DNA of 64,000 nucleotides from Clostridia bacterium (lineage in GTDB: Bacteria; Bacillota; Clostridia; Oscillospirales; Acutalibacteraceae): contig JAFSBZ010000017.1 in assembly GCA_017437005.1 (NCBI GenBank), positions 1-64,000 of the forward strand, read 5' to 3'. The notes below the pieces were generated by a model, which saw only the letters and a program-made list of their open reading frames with translations, was not told where the DNA came from and made no database searches. Positions 34,414-43,093 of this stretch are shown piece after piece. Within the stretch, counting starts at the first letter, position 1, and each line of letters starts with the position of its first letter. Made by a program: the position numbers and the translations under genes.

Positions 34414-34971
34414 TTATTTCACCAACTTAGACTTTTTGTTGTCAATAGCTTTGTATATTTTATCAACTATTATAAATGCGATAAATCCGTTAAGCAGTCC
34501 TAATAACGCGCCTGCAATAACGTCTGTTGGGTAGTGCATATAAAGGTAAATTCTTGAAAAGCCTATAAAGCCACCCAACACAAAAGCAACCTTACCCCAT
34601 CTTTTATCACATAGGTACATTGCCATACCACTTTCAAAGCAACAGCGTGTGTGACCTGATGGAAAAGAATAGTCACTTAGTCTTTCAATAAGCATATTAG
34701 GTACTATTTCGGGATTAACGGTGTATGGACGCGGCCGTGCAAAAAGGTTTTTAAGCCCCAAATTACCTACAATAAGACCAAGCAGTAATGCAAGACCAAG
34801 CGTTATGCCCATTTTTCGTGACGGCTTAAAGCAGATAAGTGCTATTGCCAAAACAATCCACACTATACCGTCATCGGCAAGTCGGGTAAGCAGCACCATC
34901 ATATCATCTAAAAAACCAAAACGAAGATGTTCTTGAATAAAATCAAGAATTTTTAGTTCAAATTCATTCAT
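34414..34971 (-). CDS. PAP2-family membrane phosphatase
   Basis: A 185-residue protein with five to six membrane segments and the three-part acid phosphatase motif: KNLFARPRP (about 88-96), PSGHT (about 123) and SRIYLYMHYPTDV (about 150). Family members dephosphorylate lipids such as undecaprenyl pyrophosphate or phosphatidate on the outer face. It lies 12 bases after the PRTase gene. Confidence 0.9.
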   Translation of the reverse strand: MNEFELKILDFIQEHLRFGFLDDMMVLLTRLADDGIVWIVLAIALICFKPSRKMGITLGLALLLGLIVGNLGLKNLFARPRPYTVNPEIVPNMLIERLSDYSFPSGHTRCCFESGMAMYLCDKRWGKVAFVLGGFIGFSRIYLYMHYPTDVIAGALLGLLNGFIAFIIVDKIYKAIDNKKSKLVK

Positions 34972-34982
34972 AAAATTTCACC

Positions 34983-35522
34983 TTATTTAAAAAATAAAGG
35001 TAATTTTTCCAAAAAGATAATATCGTCACGGTCTGCAGCATCGCCTTCGGCTAAAAATGCGCACGCGGCGGCCTCAACGGCTCCTGCCTGTTTTAAAAGC
35101 TCACGAACAGCGGCAAGTGATTCACCTGTGCTGATAACATCGTCAATAACAAGCACTCTCTTACCCTTTATTTGCTCTACTTCGGTTTCACCAAGGTAAA
35201 GATGCTGTTCATTTTGTGTTGTAATGGAACGCACCGAAACGTCAAGCGGATTTCGCATATAAACCTTTACACCCTTACGAGCGATTATGTAAGGCTTGCC
35301 GCTTTGCCTTGCCATTTCATAAGCCATAGGAATACTCTTTGCCTCGGGGGTAAGAATTACATCAAACTCGGGAACCTTTTTAAGAAGTTCAGCACAGCCT
35401 GCAATAGTAAGCTCAACATCACCAAAGATTATAAAAGCGGCAATATCGAGCTTGTCGCTTACGGGAAATTTTTCGAGCTTGCGCTCAAGACCCGCAATTT
35501 TTAAAGTATAAAATTCAGACAT
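34983..35522 (-). CDS. Adenine-phosphoribosyltransferase-like PRTase
   Basis: A 179-residue type I PRTase. The PRPP motif VLVIDDVISTGES (about 130-142) is intact; TPEAKSIPMAYEMARQSGKP and ARKGVKVY fit the APT/xanthine PRT group. The purine base used cannot be settled. A 79-base gap with a repeat arm lies between it and the HIT gene. Confidence 0.82.
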   Translation of the reverse strand: MSEFYTLKIAGLERKLEKFPVSDKLDIAAFIIFGDVELTIAGCAELLKKVPEFDVILTPEAKSIPMAYEMARQSGKPYIIARKGVKVYMRNPLDVSVRSITTQNEQHLYLGETEVEQIKGKRVLVIDDVISTGESLAAVRELLKQAGAVEAAACAFLAEGDAADRDDIIFLEKLPLFFK

Positions 35523-35542
35523 ATTTATTTCTCCTTACAATA

Positions 35543-35569
35543 CGGACCGTCAAGGATGCCGGTCCCTAC
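35543..35569. repeat. Single arm of the 33.2-kb inverted repeat
   Basis: The reverse complement matches the left arm at 33204-33230 in 25 of 27 bases. It lies between two genes of one operon. Confidence 0.75.
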
Positions 35570-35600
35570 AATATAATGCTAATTTAATTGTGCATTAATT

Positions 35601-35942
35601 TTAACCTGGAGGCCATTGTAGGTAGCGGCGTGCCAAAAGATGAAAATGAATATGACCCACCGTTTGACCACCGTCTTTACCACAGTTATTTACCACACGG
35701 AAACCATCTTCAAGTTTTTCTTGCGCCGCAATTTTAGCCACAGCTTCAAAAATTTTTGAAATGTAATGACTGTTTTCTGCATTTATTTCAGCCGCCGATG
35801 CAATGTGTATCTTTGGCACTATAACTGCGTGAAAAGGCGCTTGTGGATCAATGTCTAAAAAAGCGTAAACCCACTCGTCTTCATAAACCTTGGTAGAGGG
35901 TATCTCCCCTGCGATTATTTTACAAAACAAACAATCAGACAT
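35601..35942 (-). CDS. HIT-family nucleotide-binding protein (HINT-like)
   Basis: A 113-residue protein with CLFCKIIAGEIPSTKVYED at the start and the histidine triad HIHFHLL near the C-terminus. Family members hydrolyse nucleoside phosphoramidates such as acyl-AMP made by aminoacyl-tRNA synthetases, which fits an operon led by alaS. The terminal YLQWPPG is typical of HinT proteins. Confidence 0.93.
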   Translation of the reverse strand: MSDCLFCKIIAGEIPSTKVYEDEWVYAFLDIDPQAPFHAVIVPKIHIASAAEINAENSHYISKIFEAVAKIAAQEKLEDGFRVVNNCGKDGGQTVGHIHFHLLARRYLQWPPG

Positions 35943-35953
35943 ATTTAATTCTC

Positions 35954-36778
35954 CTATATTTCTATTTCTAAGCCTTCATAAGAAGTGATAAAACCGTTTT
36001 CTTTTGCAATGGGTACAAAATCATCATACACGGCATCTCCGCCATTGTGCGAAAAATGATTGAGTATAAATTTAGTGTTGCCGTCAACAAGTCCACACGC
36101 AAGCATCTCGTCACGGGTTTTAATATTGCGCGGCAAGCCCATATGTGCTGAATAACCGATATCGGTAGTGCCCGCGGTACAATCCATAACAACCGCATCA
36201 AAATAAAGACCGCTGTTTTTTAAATATTCCCAAGTTTCTTCGGGCAGCAAGCCTGTATCTTGCGCGTAAAGTAGCGTTTTGTTTTCCTTAACGATTATGT
36301 ATATGTACGGATTTTCGGTACCGTGAGTAGCTTTAAGGGCAGTTACGGCATAATCACCAATATTAAAAGGCTTGAACGCGGGGTGTGATTCACACTTTAA
36401 AAACCCGCGCGAATTTGCCACTATTTCAGAAAGAGGTGCTTTTATATCCACACTACCGTGAACCGTAATACCGTGCCAATCCTCAGGAGGACAAGAAAAA
36501 CCTCTTGCCATCCAGTTTAAATCATTAGAATAAAAATGGTCGTCGTGTATATGGGTAATAAGAATATTTTTAATATCTAAAAGATTTATATTGTGCGTTA
36601 TTGCGTGATAATAGGTGTCACACGGATAATCTATAAACAAATCGTTATCTATGAGTGTTTGTGACCGTGTGCGAATATTTTTACCGCCAAGAGCTTTTGC
36701 CTTTTTACAATTTTCGCAGTCGCAAAACATTGCGGGGAACGCCTCGGCCGCCGCAGTACCTAAAAATTTAATTTTCAT
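35954..36778 (-). CDS. MBL-fold metallohydrolase (PhnP-like)
   Basis: A 274-residue protein with the metal motif THIHDDHFYS (about 74-83), ATHGTENP, YAQDTG and LNHFSHNG. The Cys pair in MFCDCENCKKA (about 18-28) matches the structural zinc site of PhnP-type cyclic phosphodiesterases. The substrate is probably a small phosphodiester. It lies 6 bases after alaS. Confidence 0.8.
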   Translation of the reverse strand: MKIKFLGTAAAEAFPAMFCDCENCKKAKALGGKNIRTRSQTLIDNDLFIDYPCDTYYHAITHNINLLDIKNILITHIHDDHFYSNDLNWMARGFSCPPEDWHGITVHGSVDIKAPLSEIVANSRGFLKCESHPAFKPFNIGDYAVTALKATHGTENPYIYIIVKENKTLLYAQDTGLLPEETWEYLKNSGLYFDAVVMDCTAGTTDIGYSAHMGLPRNIKTRDEMLACGLVDGNTKFILNHFSHNGGDAVYDDFVPIAKENGFITSYEGLEIEI

Positions 36779-36783
36779 AATAC

Positions 36784-39411
36784 TTATTTCAACTGACCTT
36801 CAACGATAGAGTTTACAGCAGCCAAAGCTTCGTCAACCTTTGCAATTTCTTTACCGCCTGCCATAGCGCTGTCAGGCTTGCCGCCACCGTTACCTCCGGC
36901 AATTTGAGCCACTGCACGAACAATGTTACCTGCGTGTGCGCCCTTTGTAAGCGCCACTTTACCAACACCTGCGCAAAATGTTAGCTTTTCACCGTTAACA
37001 GCCGCCAAAACTGCAACGGCATCATCATTTTCGGCTTTTATAGTATCAATCATTTTACGAAGCTCGTCGGGTGCTGTGCCGTCAAATTTAGCGGTTGCTA
37101 CCTTAACACCGCTTATATCGGTAGCGTTTGCCATAAGGTCATTAAGCTTGCCTGAAGCAAGCTTTGCTTCGAGTGATTCAATTTTCTTTGAATCCTCTTT
37201 CATTTGCTTTACAGTAGCCGCAGCCTTAACCGCTACATCCTCGATATTACCGATTTTAAGGGTAGCCGCAGTGTCTGCAAGCAATGATTTATAATGATTT
37301 ATAAGATTTACAACATTAAAGCCTGTGTATGCCTCAATACGACGTGTGCCTGCCGCAATACCGCTTTCGCTTATAATTCTGAACAAACCGATTTTGCCCG
37401 TATTGTCAACGTGGGTACCGCCGCAAAGTTCGGTAGAAAAGTCACCTGCTTTTACAACGCGAACGATATCACCGTACTTTTCGCCAAAGAGTGCCATAGC
37501 GCCAAGAGCACGAGCCTCGTCAATAGGCATTTCACGATTATCAACCACAATGCCGTCGAGAATAGCCGTATTAACAAGTGTTTCAACCTTTTCGATTTCT
37601 TCGGCAGTTAAAGCTGAAAAATGGGTAAAGTCAAAACGAACTGCCTTTTCATTTACAAGCTGACCTGCCTGCTCAACATGTGTACCAAGAACCTGACGCA
37701 AAGCCGCCTGTAAAAGATGAGCCGCAGTATGATTACGGCGAATAGCCTCACGACGCTCAACAGCAATTTTTACGTTTACTTTATCGCCAACAGAAAGCGT
37801 GCCGTTTACAATAACCGCTTGGTGAGTAAATACACCACCCGTGGTCTTTTTGGTATCTTCGATAATAAATACAGTATCAGAATTTTTTGTACATAAAGTT
37901 CCTCTATCGCCTACCTGACCGCCGCTTTCAGCATAGCATACGGTTTTATCAAGCACAACTATTGCCTTGCAGTTTTCAGCGTTTGATACGTGCTCGCCCT
38001 CAACAACTATATCAAGAACGGTGGCATCACATTCATTTTGTGTATAACCTAAAAATTCGGTAGCGGCAATATCGTCAAAGTTAATGCCGTCACTGCTCCA
38101 GCTTTCACCGTCAGATGCCTTGCGCGCATTACGAGCCTTTTCGCGCTGCTGTTGCATCAAATTGTTAAATCCTTCCTCGTCAACGGTCATACCCTTTTCG
38201 GCCAAAATATCACGTGTTAGGTCAAGCGGGAAGCCATAAGTATCGTAAAGACGGAATGCATCCTCACCAGAGAGTGTGCCGCCGTTTGCGGTAAGGTCAG
38301 CAAGTATTGTAAGGCCTTGGTCAATAGTCTTTGAAAAGCTTGCTTCTTCGTTTGCGATAACCTTTTTTATAAGCTCTTGTTTTTCTATAAGTTCGGGGTA
38401 ACCCGAAGCGTTTTCTTTAATTACTGCTTCAACCATTTCTACAAGGAACGGACGGTCAATACCTATAAGACGACCGTGACGGGCAGCACGACGAATAAGA
38501 CGGCGAAGCACGTATCCACGGCCCTCATTTGAAGGAATAATACCGTCGCTGATCATAAATGTAGATGCACGTGCGTGGTCGGTAATAGCACGGATAGAAA
38601 TGTCAACCTTGTTATCCTTGCCATACTCTTTTCCCGATATTTCGCAAACCTTGTCAAGTATATTGCGGATGGTATCCACCTCAAACATATTGTCAACACC
38701 CTGCATAACGCAAGCAAGACGCTCAAGACCCATACCTGTGTCAATATTTTTGTGTTCAAGCTCGGTGTAGGTGCCATCACCCATATTGTTAAACTGGGTG
38801 AATACGTTGTTCCAGATTTCCATATATCTGTCACATTCACAGCCTGGCTTACAATCAGGACTGCCACAGCCGTACTTTTCACCGCGGTCAAAGTAAATCT
38901 CGCTGCAAGGACCGCAGGGACCTGTACCGTGCTCCCAGAAGTTGTCTGCCTTGCCAAGCTTTACAATTCTTTCTTCGGGCACGCCGATAACGTCACGCCA
39001 GAGTGCATATGCCTCGTCATCCTCTTCATAAACAGATGGCCAAAGCAGCTCTGCAGGAATTTCCAAATCCTTTGTCAAGAATTCCCACGCCCACGGAATA
39101 GCCTCGTTTTTAAAGTAATCACCGAAAGAGAAGTTACCGAGCATTTCAAAATATGTACCGTGACGCGCAGTAATACCAACACGCTCAAGGTCGGGTGTGC
39201 GAATACACTTCTGACAAGTGGTAACGCGACTTCTTGGTGGGATTACCTCGCCTGTGAAATACTTTTTCATAGGCGCCATACCCGAGTTTATAAGCAGTAA
39301 TGATTTATCATTATTTGGTACCAAAGAGAAGCTGCCAAGACGCAGGTGACCCTTTGATTCAAAAAATGATAAATACCTTTCTCTAAGTTCGTTAAGTGAC
39401 ATCCATTTCAT
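36784..39411 (-). CDS. alaS: Alanyl-tRNA synthetase
   Basis: An 875-residue class II synthetase. ATG 39411 is used since AAGGAAG lies 9 bases upstream and the next residues (MKWMSLNELRERYLSFFESK) fit the family; a longer frame reads into the promoter. The order is catalytic domain (1-240), tRNA-recognition domain, editing domain with HTAAHLL and CGGTH (about 570-670), and C-Ala domain ending near residue 875. A Cys-rich insert follows GPCGPCSEIYFD (about 160-185). It is the first gene of a six-gene operon. Confidence 0.97.
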   Translation of the reverse strand: MKWMSLNELRERYLSFFESKGHLRLGSFSLVPNNDKSLLLINSGMAPMKKYFTGEVIPPRSRVTTCQKCIRTPDLERVGITARHGTYFEMLGNFSFGDYFKNEAIPWAWEFLTKDLEIPAELLWPSVYEEDDEAYALWRDVIGVPEERIVKLGKADNFWEHGTGPCGPCSEIYFDRGEKYGCGSPDCKPGCECDRYMEIWNNVFTQFNNMGDGTYTELEHKNIDTGMGLERLACVMQGVDNMFEVDTIRNILDKVCEISGKEYGKDNKVDISIRAITDHARASTFMISDGIIPSNEGRGYVLRRLIRRAARHGRLIGIDRPFLVEMVEAVIKENASGYPELIEKQELIKKVIANEEASFSKTIDQGLTILADLTANGGTLSGEDAFRLYDTYGFPLDLTRDILAEKGMTVDEEGFNNLMQQQREKARNARKASDGESWSSDGINFDDIAATEFLGYTQNECDATVLDIVVEGEHVSNAENCKAIVVLDKTVCYAESGGQVGDRGTLCTKNSDTVFIIEDTKKTTGGVFTHQAVIVNGTLSVGDKVNVKIAVERREAIRRNHTAAHLLQAALRQVLGTHVEQAGQLVNEKAVRFDFTHFSALTAEEIEKVETLVNTAILDGIVVDNREMPIDEARALGAMALFGEKYGDIVRVVKAGDFSTELCGGTHVDNTGKIGLFRIISESGIAAGTRRIEAYTGFNVVNLINHYKSLLADTAATLKIGNIEDVAVKAAATVKQMKEDSKKIESLEAKLASGKLNDLMANATDISGVKVATAKFDGTAPDELRKMIDTIKAENDDAVAVLAAVNGEKLTFCAGVGKVALTKGAHAGNIVRAVAQIAGGNGGGKPDSAMAGGKEIAKVDEALAAVNSIVEGQLK

Positions 39412-39451
39412 AATTATTACTTCCTTAAAATAAAGATAAACATACACAATG

Positions 39452-39480
39452 ATTATATACCGCAAGCGGTAATTTGTCAA
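39452..39480 (-). promoter_or_regulatory. alaS promoter with palindrome in the spacer
   Basis: On the minus strand a consensus TTGACA, exactly 17 bases, and TATAAT. The spacer contains TACCGCTTGCGGTA (39458-39471, 6-base arms), a likely operator. A looser TACC-N9-GGTA sequence lies just upstream at 39490-39506. Confidence 0.85.
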
Positions 39481-39571
39481 TGGATACTATACCGTAAAAG
39501 GTGGTATTTTTAAAAAACTTTTTAGTGACTTTTTTGTCGAAATGTGTTAGTATGTTTTCGAGGTGAGAATT

Positions 39572-40324
39572 ATGTTTTTTACTCCTGAGACTAACATCCC
39601 CGAAGGCTTGGGATTTAGGCTATATGATTTAACACATCTTATGTGGCTGGGTATTTTTGTAATACTTTGTGCTGTAAGCGTTATTATTTACAAAAAGCTT
39701 AATACAAAACACCGCAACATAATGCGAATTGGAATTGCCGTGACGGTTATAACACTTGAAACCGCAAAAAATATAGTGGCATTTGCTGTAGGCGACTTTG
39801 GTATAGGCCATATGCCGTTTCATTTGTGCGGCATAAATGTTTTACTTATTACATTTTGCATTTTTAAACGTACTAAAACAGTTGAAAATTTCTTGTATTA
39901 CATAGGCATACCGGGCGCAATGTTAGCCCTTCTTACTCCCGACTGGACCAATATGCCATGCCTTAACTATTTTCATATGCATAGCTTTATAATACATATG
40001 TTTTTGGTGCTTTATCCGTTTGTTTTGGTAGCAAGCGGCGACCTTAAACCCGATTTTAAATCGATGCCCAAGTGCATACTTTTACTCATTGGCTTTGCAA
40101 TACCTGCGCTTATATTAAACTTGATATTTGACCAAAATTTTATGTTTTTAATGAACACGGCAGGCATTGGATTTTTACAAATGTTCGAAGATATATTCGG
40201 CGCGCATCAATGGGCATTCCCGATTTTATTGCCAATAATTATGCTTATTATGTCAATACCGATACTTATTGCAAATAAAATAAAAAAATCAAAAACAAAA
40301 CAAAAAGAATTTGCAAACGCATAA
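39572..40324 (+). CDS. YwaF-type (TIGR02206) integral membrane protein, copy 1
   Basis: A 250-residue protein with about six membrane segments; the start ATG 39572 follows GAGGTG. Marks shared with copy 2 are the N-terminal GLGF-L-THL-W, the MPFHLCGINV segment, IGIPGAMLALLTP, FHMHSFIIHMFL and the near-identical C-terminal FGAHQWAFPILLPIIML. The family has no known function; the conserved His residues in membrane segments are notable. It is a single gene with its own terminator. Confidence 0.85.
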   Translation: MFFTPETNIPEGLGFRLYDLTHLMWLGIFVILCAVSVIIYKKLNTKHRNIMRIGIAVTVITLETAKNIVAFAVGDFGIGHMPFHLCGINVLLITFCIFKRTKTVENFLYYIGIPGAMLALLTPDWTNMPCLNYFHMHSFIIHMFLVLYPFVLVASGDLKPDFKSMPKCILLLIGFAIPALILNLIFDQNFMFLMNTAGIGFLQMFEDIFGAHQWAFPILLPIIMLIMSIPILIANKIKKSKTKQKEFANA

Positions 40325-40328
40325 AATT

Positions 40329-40363
40329 ACTCGGTGCTGTTTTAGCACCGAGTTTATTTTTTT
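40329..40363. terminator. Bidirectional terminator
   Basis: A 10-bp stem ACTCGGTGCT / AGCACCGAGT with a 5-base loop and a T-run, between converging genes. Confidence 0.85.
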
Positions 40364-40886
40364 ATATCACATTTATCTGACAGCAACGCATAGTATCAAG
40401 CGCGGCATTGTGTGTTTGCGGCGTAACACCCGCACAGCAAGCTGCATCAACATAAATTTCGGCATCTAACAAATTAGCCTTTAAAAGCAGCGCATTAGAC
40501 ACAACGCATATATCGGTACAAAGACCAATAAGTGTAATTTTGGCTTTATCTTCACCGATTTTTTGTTCAATTAATTTTGGCAATTCGACCGAACCAAACG
40601 TTAATTTTTCTACCGTTTTATAGTCTTTATCCTTTAATGCTTCGGCGATTTTACAATTTAATTCCCAACCCTTTGTCCCCTTTATACAGTGCGGCACAGG
40701 TAGCTTTTTGCCCTCTTGCGTTTCCATATAATTATCAAAATGAGTGTCATAGGTTACAAAGATATCACCATTAAATTTTTTAATTTTTTCTGCGGCATTA
40801 TCTACAATTGCTTGTGCCTCGGCGGTGCCTAAAGCGCCGTCAATAAAATCGTTTTGCATATCTACTACAACTAAAATATTTTTCAT
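40362..40886 (-). CDS. Isochorismatase-family cysteine hydrolase (nicotinamidase-like)
   Basis: A 174-residue protein; ATG 40886 follows AAGGAAG, and the ORF has an upstream extension without a site. The catalytic triad is visible: Asp9 in VVDMQNDF, Lys in the KLTFGS region, and Cys in LCTDICVVSNAL. HFDNYMETQEGKKLP and HCIKGTKGWE fit nicotinamidase-type members. Nicotinamide deamidation for NAD salvage is the likely role, though related amides are possible. It sits between the two YwaF-type genes. Confidence 0.85.
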   Translation of the reverse strand: MKNILVVVDMQNDFIDGALGTAEAQAIVDNAAEKIKKFNGDIFVTYDTHFDNYMETQEGKKLPVPHCIKGTKGWELNCKIAEALKDKDYKTVEKLTFGSVELPKLIEQKIGEDKAKITLIGLCTDICVVSNALLLKANLLDAEIYVDAACCAGVTPQTHNAALDTMRCCQINVI

Positions 40887-40994
40887 AAAAACACTTCCTT
40901 TTAAAATATTATACACCTTTTAAAAATACATAGCAACGATTTTTTTCGTGACATTTGTCGTGTTTTGTGTTATTATGAATTTGAGGTGGGATTT

Positions 40995-41726
40995 ATGTTT
41001 TTAGATACCGTAGAAACCATACAAGAAGGTGCCGGTTTTAATCTTTTTGGCAAAACGCATTTGATATGGCTTTGCTCGTTTGTTATTGCCGTAATATTGC
41101 TGTCATTCGTGTATAAAAGGCTATCACCCAAGGCACGAAACATTATGCGCATTACTGTCGCCTGTCTTATAATACTTGACGAAATATGGAAATGGGTATT
41201 TCTTATTATAGGCAACCGATACGAACACAGTTATTTGCCACTACATCTGTGTAGTATAAACGTGTTTTTAGTAGCGTTTCACATTTTTAAACAACCAAAG
41301 GTTATTAACAACTTTTTATATGCTATTTGTATTCCTGCTGGAATAATCGCATTGCTTACGCCATCATGGACGGCATTACCACCCGGCAATTTTATGCACA
41401 TACATAGTTTCAGCATACACATGCTTTTAGCACTTTATCCTCTTATGTTAACCGTTGGCGGAGATATAAAGCCCGATGTTAAAATGGCGCCGAAATGCCT
41501 TTTGCTGTTGCTTGGATTGGCAGTCATTGTATTAGGCGTTAACCTGCTTACAGGTACTACAAATTTTATGTTTCTGATGAGAACCGATGACATAAGTTTT
41601 TTAGTTCTTTTTGAAAACATATTTGGCGCTCACCAATGGGCATTCCCAATATTGTTACCAATTATAATGCTTGTAATGTATTTGCCAATAATCATTATAA
41701 ACAAGATAAAACAAAGCGAAATTTAA
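40995..41726 (+). CDS. YwaF-type (TIGR02206) integral membrane protein, copy 2
   Basis: A 243-residue paralogue of the gene 1.4 kb upstream, with the same six-segment layout: LPLHLCSINVFLVAF, ICIPAGIIALLTP, FMHIHSFSIHMLLALYP and the shared FGAHQWAFPILLPIIML. ATG 40995 follows GAGGTG by 6 bases. The upstream DNA also resembles that of copy 1, so the duplication included the promoter. The acyltransferase gene begins 10 bases downstream. Confidence 0.85.
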   Translation: MFLDTVETIQEGAGFNLFGKTHLIWLCSFVIAVILLSFVYKRLSPKARNIMRITVACLIILDEIWKWVFLIIGNRYEHSYLPLHLCSINVFLVAFHIFKQPKVINNFLYAICIPAGIIALLTPSWTALPPGNFMHIHSFSIHMLLALYPLMLTVGGDIKPDVKMAPKCLLLLLGLAVIVLGVNLLTGTTNFMFLMRTDDISFLVLFENIFGAHQWAFPILLPIIMLVMYLPIIIINKIKQSEI

Positions 41727-41735
41727 GGGGATTTT

Positions 41736-43007
41736 ATGGAAGTAAATTACAAAAATAAAAAAAGCTACAACACAGCGAAATACCCTATCCGACAACCGCT
41801 CATTATAACCTGGCTTATCTGGGTTTTGAGCAAAATTGTGCTGATAGGTCAAAAATATAAAATTGAAAAAGTTAACACCGAAAATTTAAAACCACCATAC
41901 ATACTTCTTAGCAATCATCAATATTTTGTTGATTTTGAATTAGCGGCACTTGCAACATTTCCACACAGAATAAACAACGTAGTATCTATTGACGGTTACT
42001 ACCGCCGCCCTTGGCTTATGGAGCTTATTGGCGCTATTTGCAAACGTAAATTCACAAACGATTTGCACCTTGTAAAATCTATCCGCCGAGTATTACAAAG
42101 AGGCGACGTTTTTTGTATGTACCCCGAAGCTCGTTACAGCCCTGACGGCACAACTGCCATATTACCCGAAGCCATAGGAAAGCTTATAAAAATGAACAAA
42201 GTGCCTGTAGCCTGTATAGTACACCACGGAAATCACCTTCGTACTCCGTTTTGGAATTTTAGAAAAGCACGCAAGGTACCGCTACACACCACTTTTACAC
42301 ATATTCTTACCGCCGAAGATGTTGAAAAAATGTCGGTGGAAGAAATTAATGACGTAGTACGCAAATCATTAGAGTATGATGAATACCGTTATCAAAAAGA
42401 AAATGGTATAAAAATTACCGAACCCTTTAGAGCGGAAGGATTGCATAAAATACTCTATGAGTGCCCCTCGTGTAAAACCGAGCATAAAATGAATTCCAAA
42501 GGCACCGAAATCTTTTGCGAAGAGTGCGGCAAGCGTTGGACTCTACTCGAAGACGGCAACCTACAAGCCACCGAGGGTGAAACCGAGTTTAACCACATAC
42601 CAGACTGGTTTGCGTGGGAACGCAGTGAGGTTCGCAAGCAAATAGAAGACGGTACATATCGTTTTGAAGATAAGGTTGACGTGTATTCCCTACCTCGCTG
42701 TTGGCGCTTTTTACATTTAGGCGATGCCACACTTACCCACGATATAAATGATGGTTTTACCCTTACAGGTCACTATCGTGGTAAGGATTATAAAATTGAA
42801 CGCAAACCCTTAGGTCAAATAGGATTACATATCGAATACGACTATTGTTATATAAAACCGTTTGACTGTGTAGATATTTCAACCGATAAAGACTCGTTTT
42901 ATTGCTACCCAACAAAACAAAATGTAATAACAAAGCTTAGCTTTGCAACCGAGGAAATATACCGTATAAAACAAGAAGAAGCCAAAAAATTAAAAACTAA
43001 AGCATAA
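41736..43007 (+). CDS. PlsC-type acyltransferase with C-terminal zinc ribbon and beta domain
   Basis: A 423-residue protein. The N-terminal 220 residues are a 1-acylglycerol-3-phosphate acyltransferase domain: NHQYFVDF (His61-x4-Asp66), the YRRPW region and MYPEARYSPDG in place of the usual EGTRS block. A zinc-ribbon follows (about 248-275) with CPSCKTEH and CEECGKRW, and then about 140 residues of beta-rich sequence of unknown type. Such an extension is unusual for the family and could recognise a nucleic acid, protein or carrier. It is cotranscribed with YwaF copy 2. Confidence 0.82.
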   Translation: MEVNYKNKKSYNTAKYPIRQPLIITWLIWVLSKIVLIGQKYKIEKVNTENLKPPYILLSNHQYFVDFELAALATFPHRINNVVSIDGYYRRPWLMELIGAICKRKFTNDLHLVKSIRRVLQRGDVFCMYPEARYSPDGTTAILPEAIGKLIKMNKVPVACIVHHGNHLRTPFWNFRKARKVPLHTTFTHILTAEDVEKMSVEEINDVVRKSLEYDEYRYQKENGIKITEPFRAEGLHKILYECPSCKTEHKMNSKGTEIFCEECGKRWTLLEDGNLQATEGETEFNHIPDWFAWERSEVRKQIEDGTYRFEDKVDVYSLPRCWRFLHLGDATLTHDINDGFTLTGHYRGKDYKIERKPLGQIGLHIEYDYCYIKPFDCVDISTDKDSFYCYPTKQNVITKLSFATEEIYRIKQEEAKKLKTKA

Positions 43008-43011
43008 GGCA

Positions 43012-43030
43012 AAACTCCCTGCAGTCCAAA
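43012..43030 (+). terminator. Left half of a terminator split by the IS element
   Basis: AAAACTCCCTGCAGT (43014 region to 43025) lacks its partner here. The partner ACTGCAAGGAGTTTT lies at about 44385-44399, on the far side of the IS. Confidence 0.7.
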
Positions 43031-43093
43031 TGGACTGCCCCAATTTGTGCGGACAGTACAAAAAAAGCCCCCTATGGTAGTTGAAATTAAATT

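Noticed and set aside
38575..39300. 241-codon frame opposite alaS
   Set aside because: Antisense to the catalytic domain of a certain gene.
39458..39471. Terminator between alaS and the YwaF-type gene
   Set aside because: The palindrome has no T-run and lies inside a consensus promoter, so an operator is more likely.
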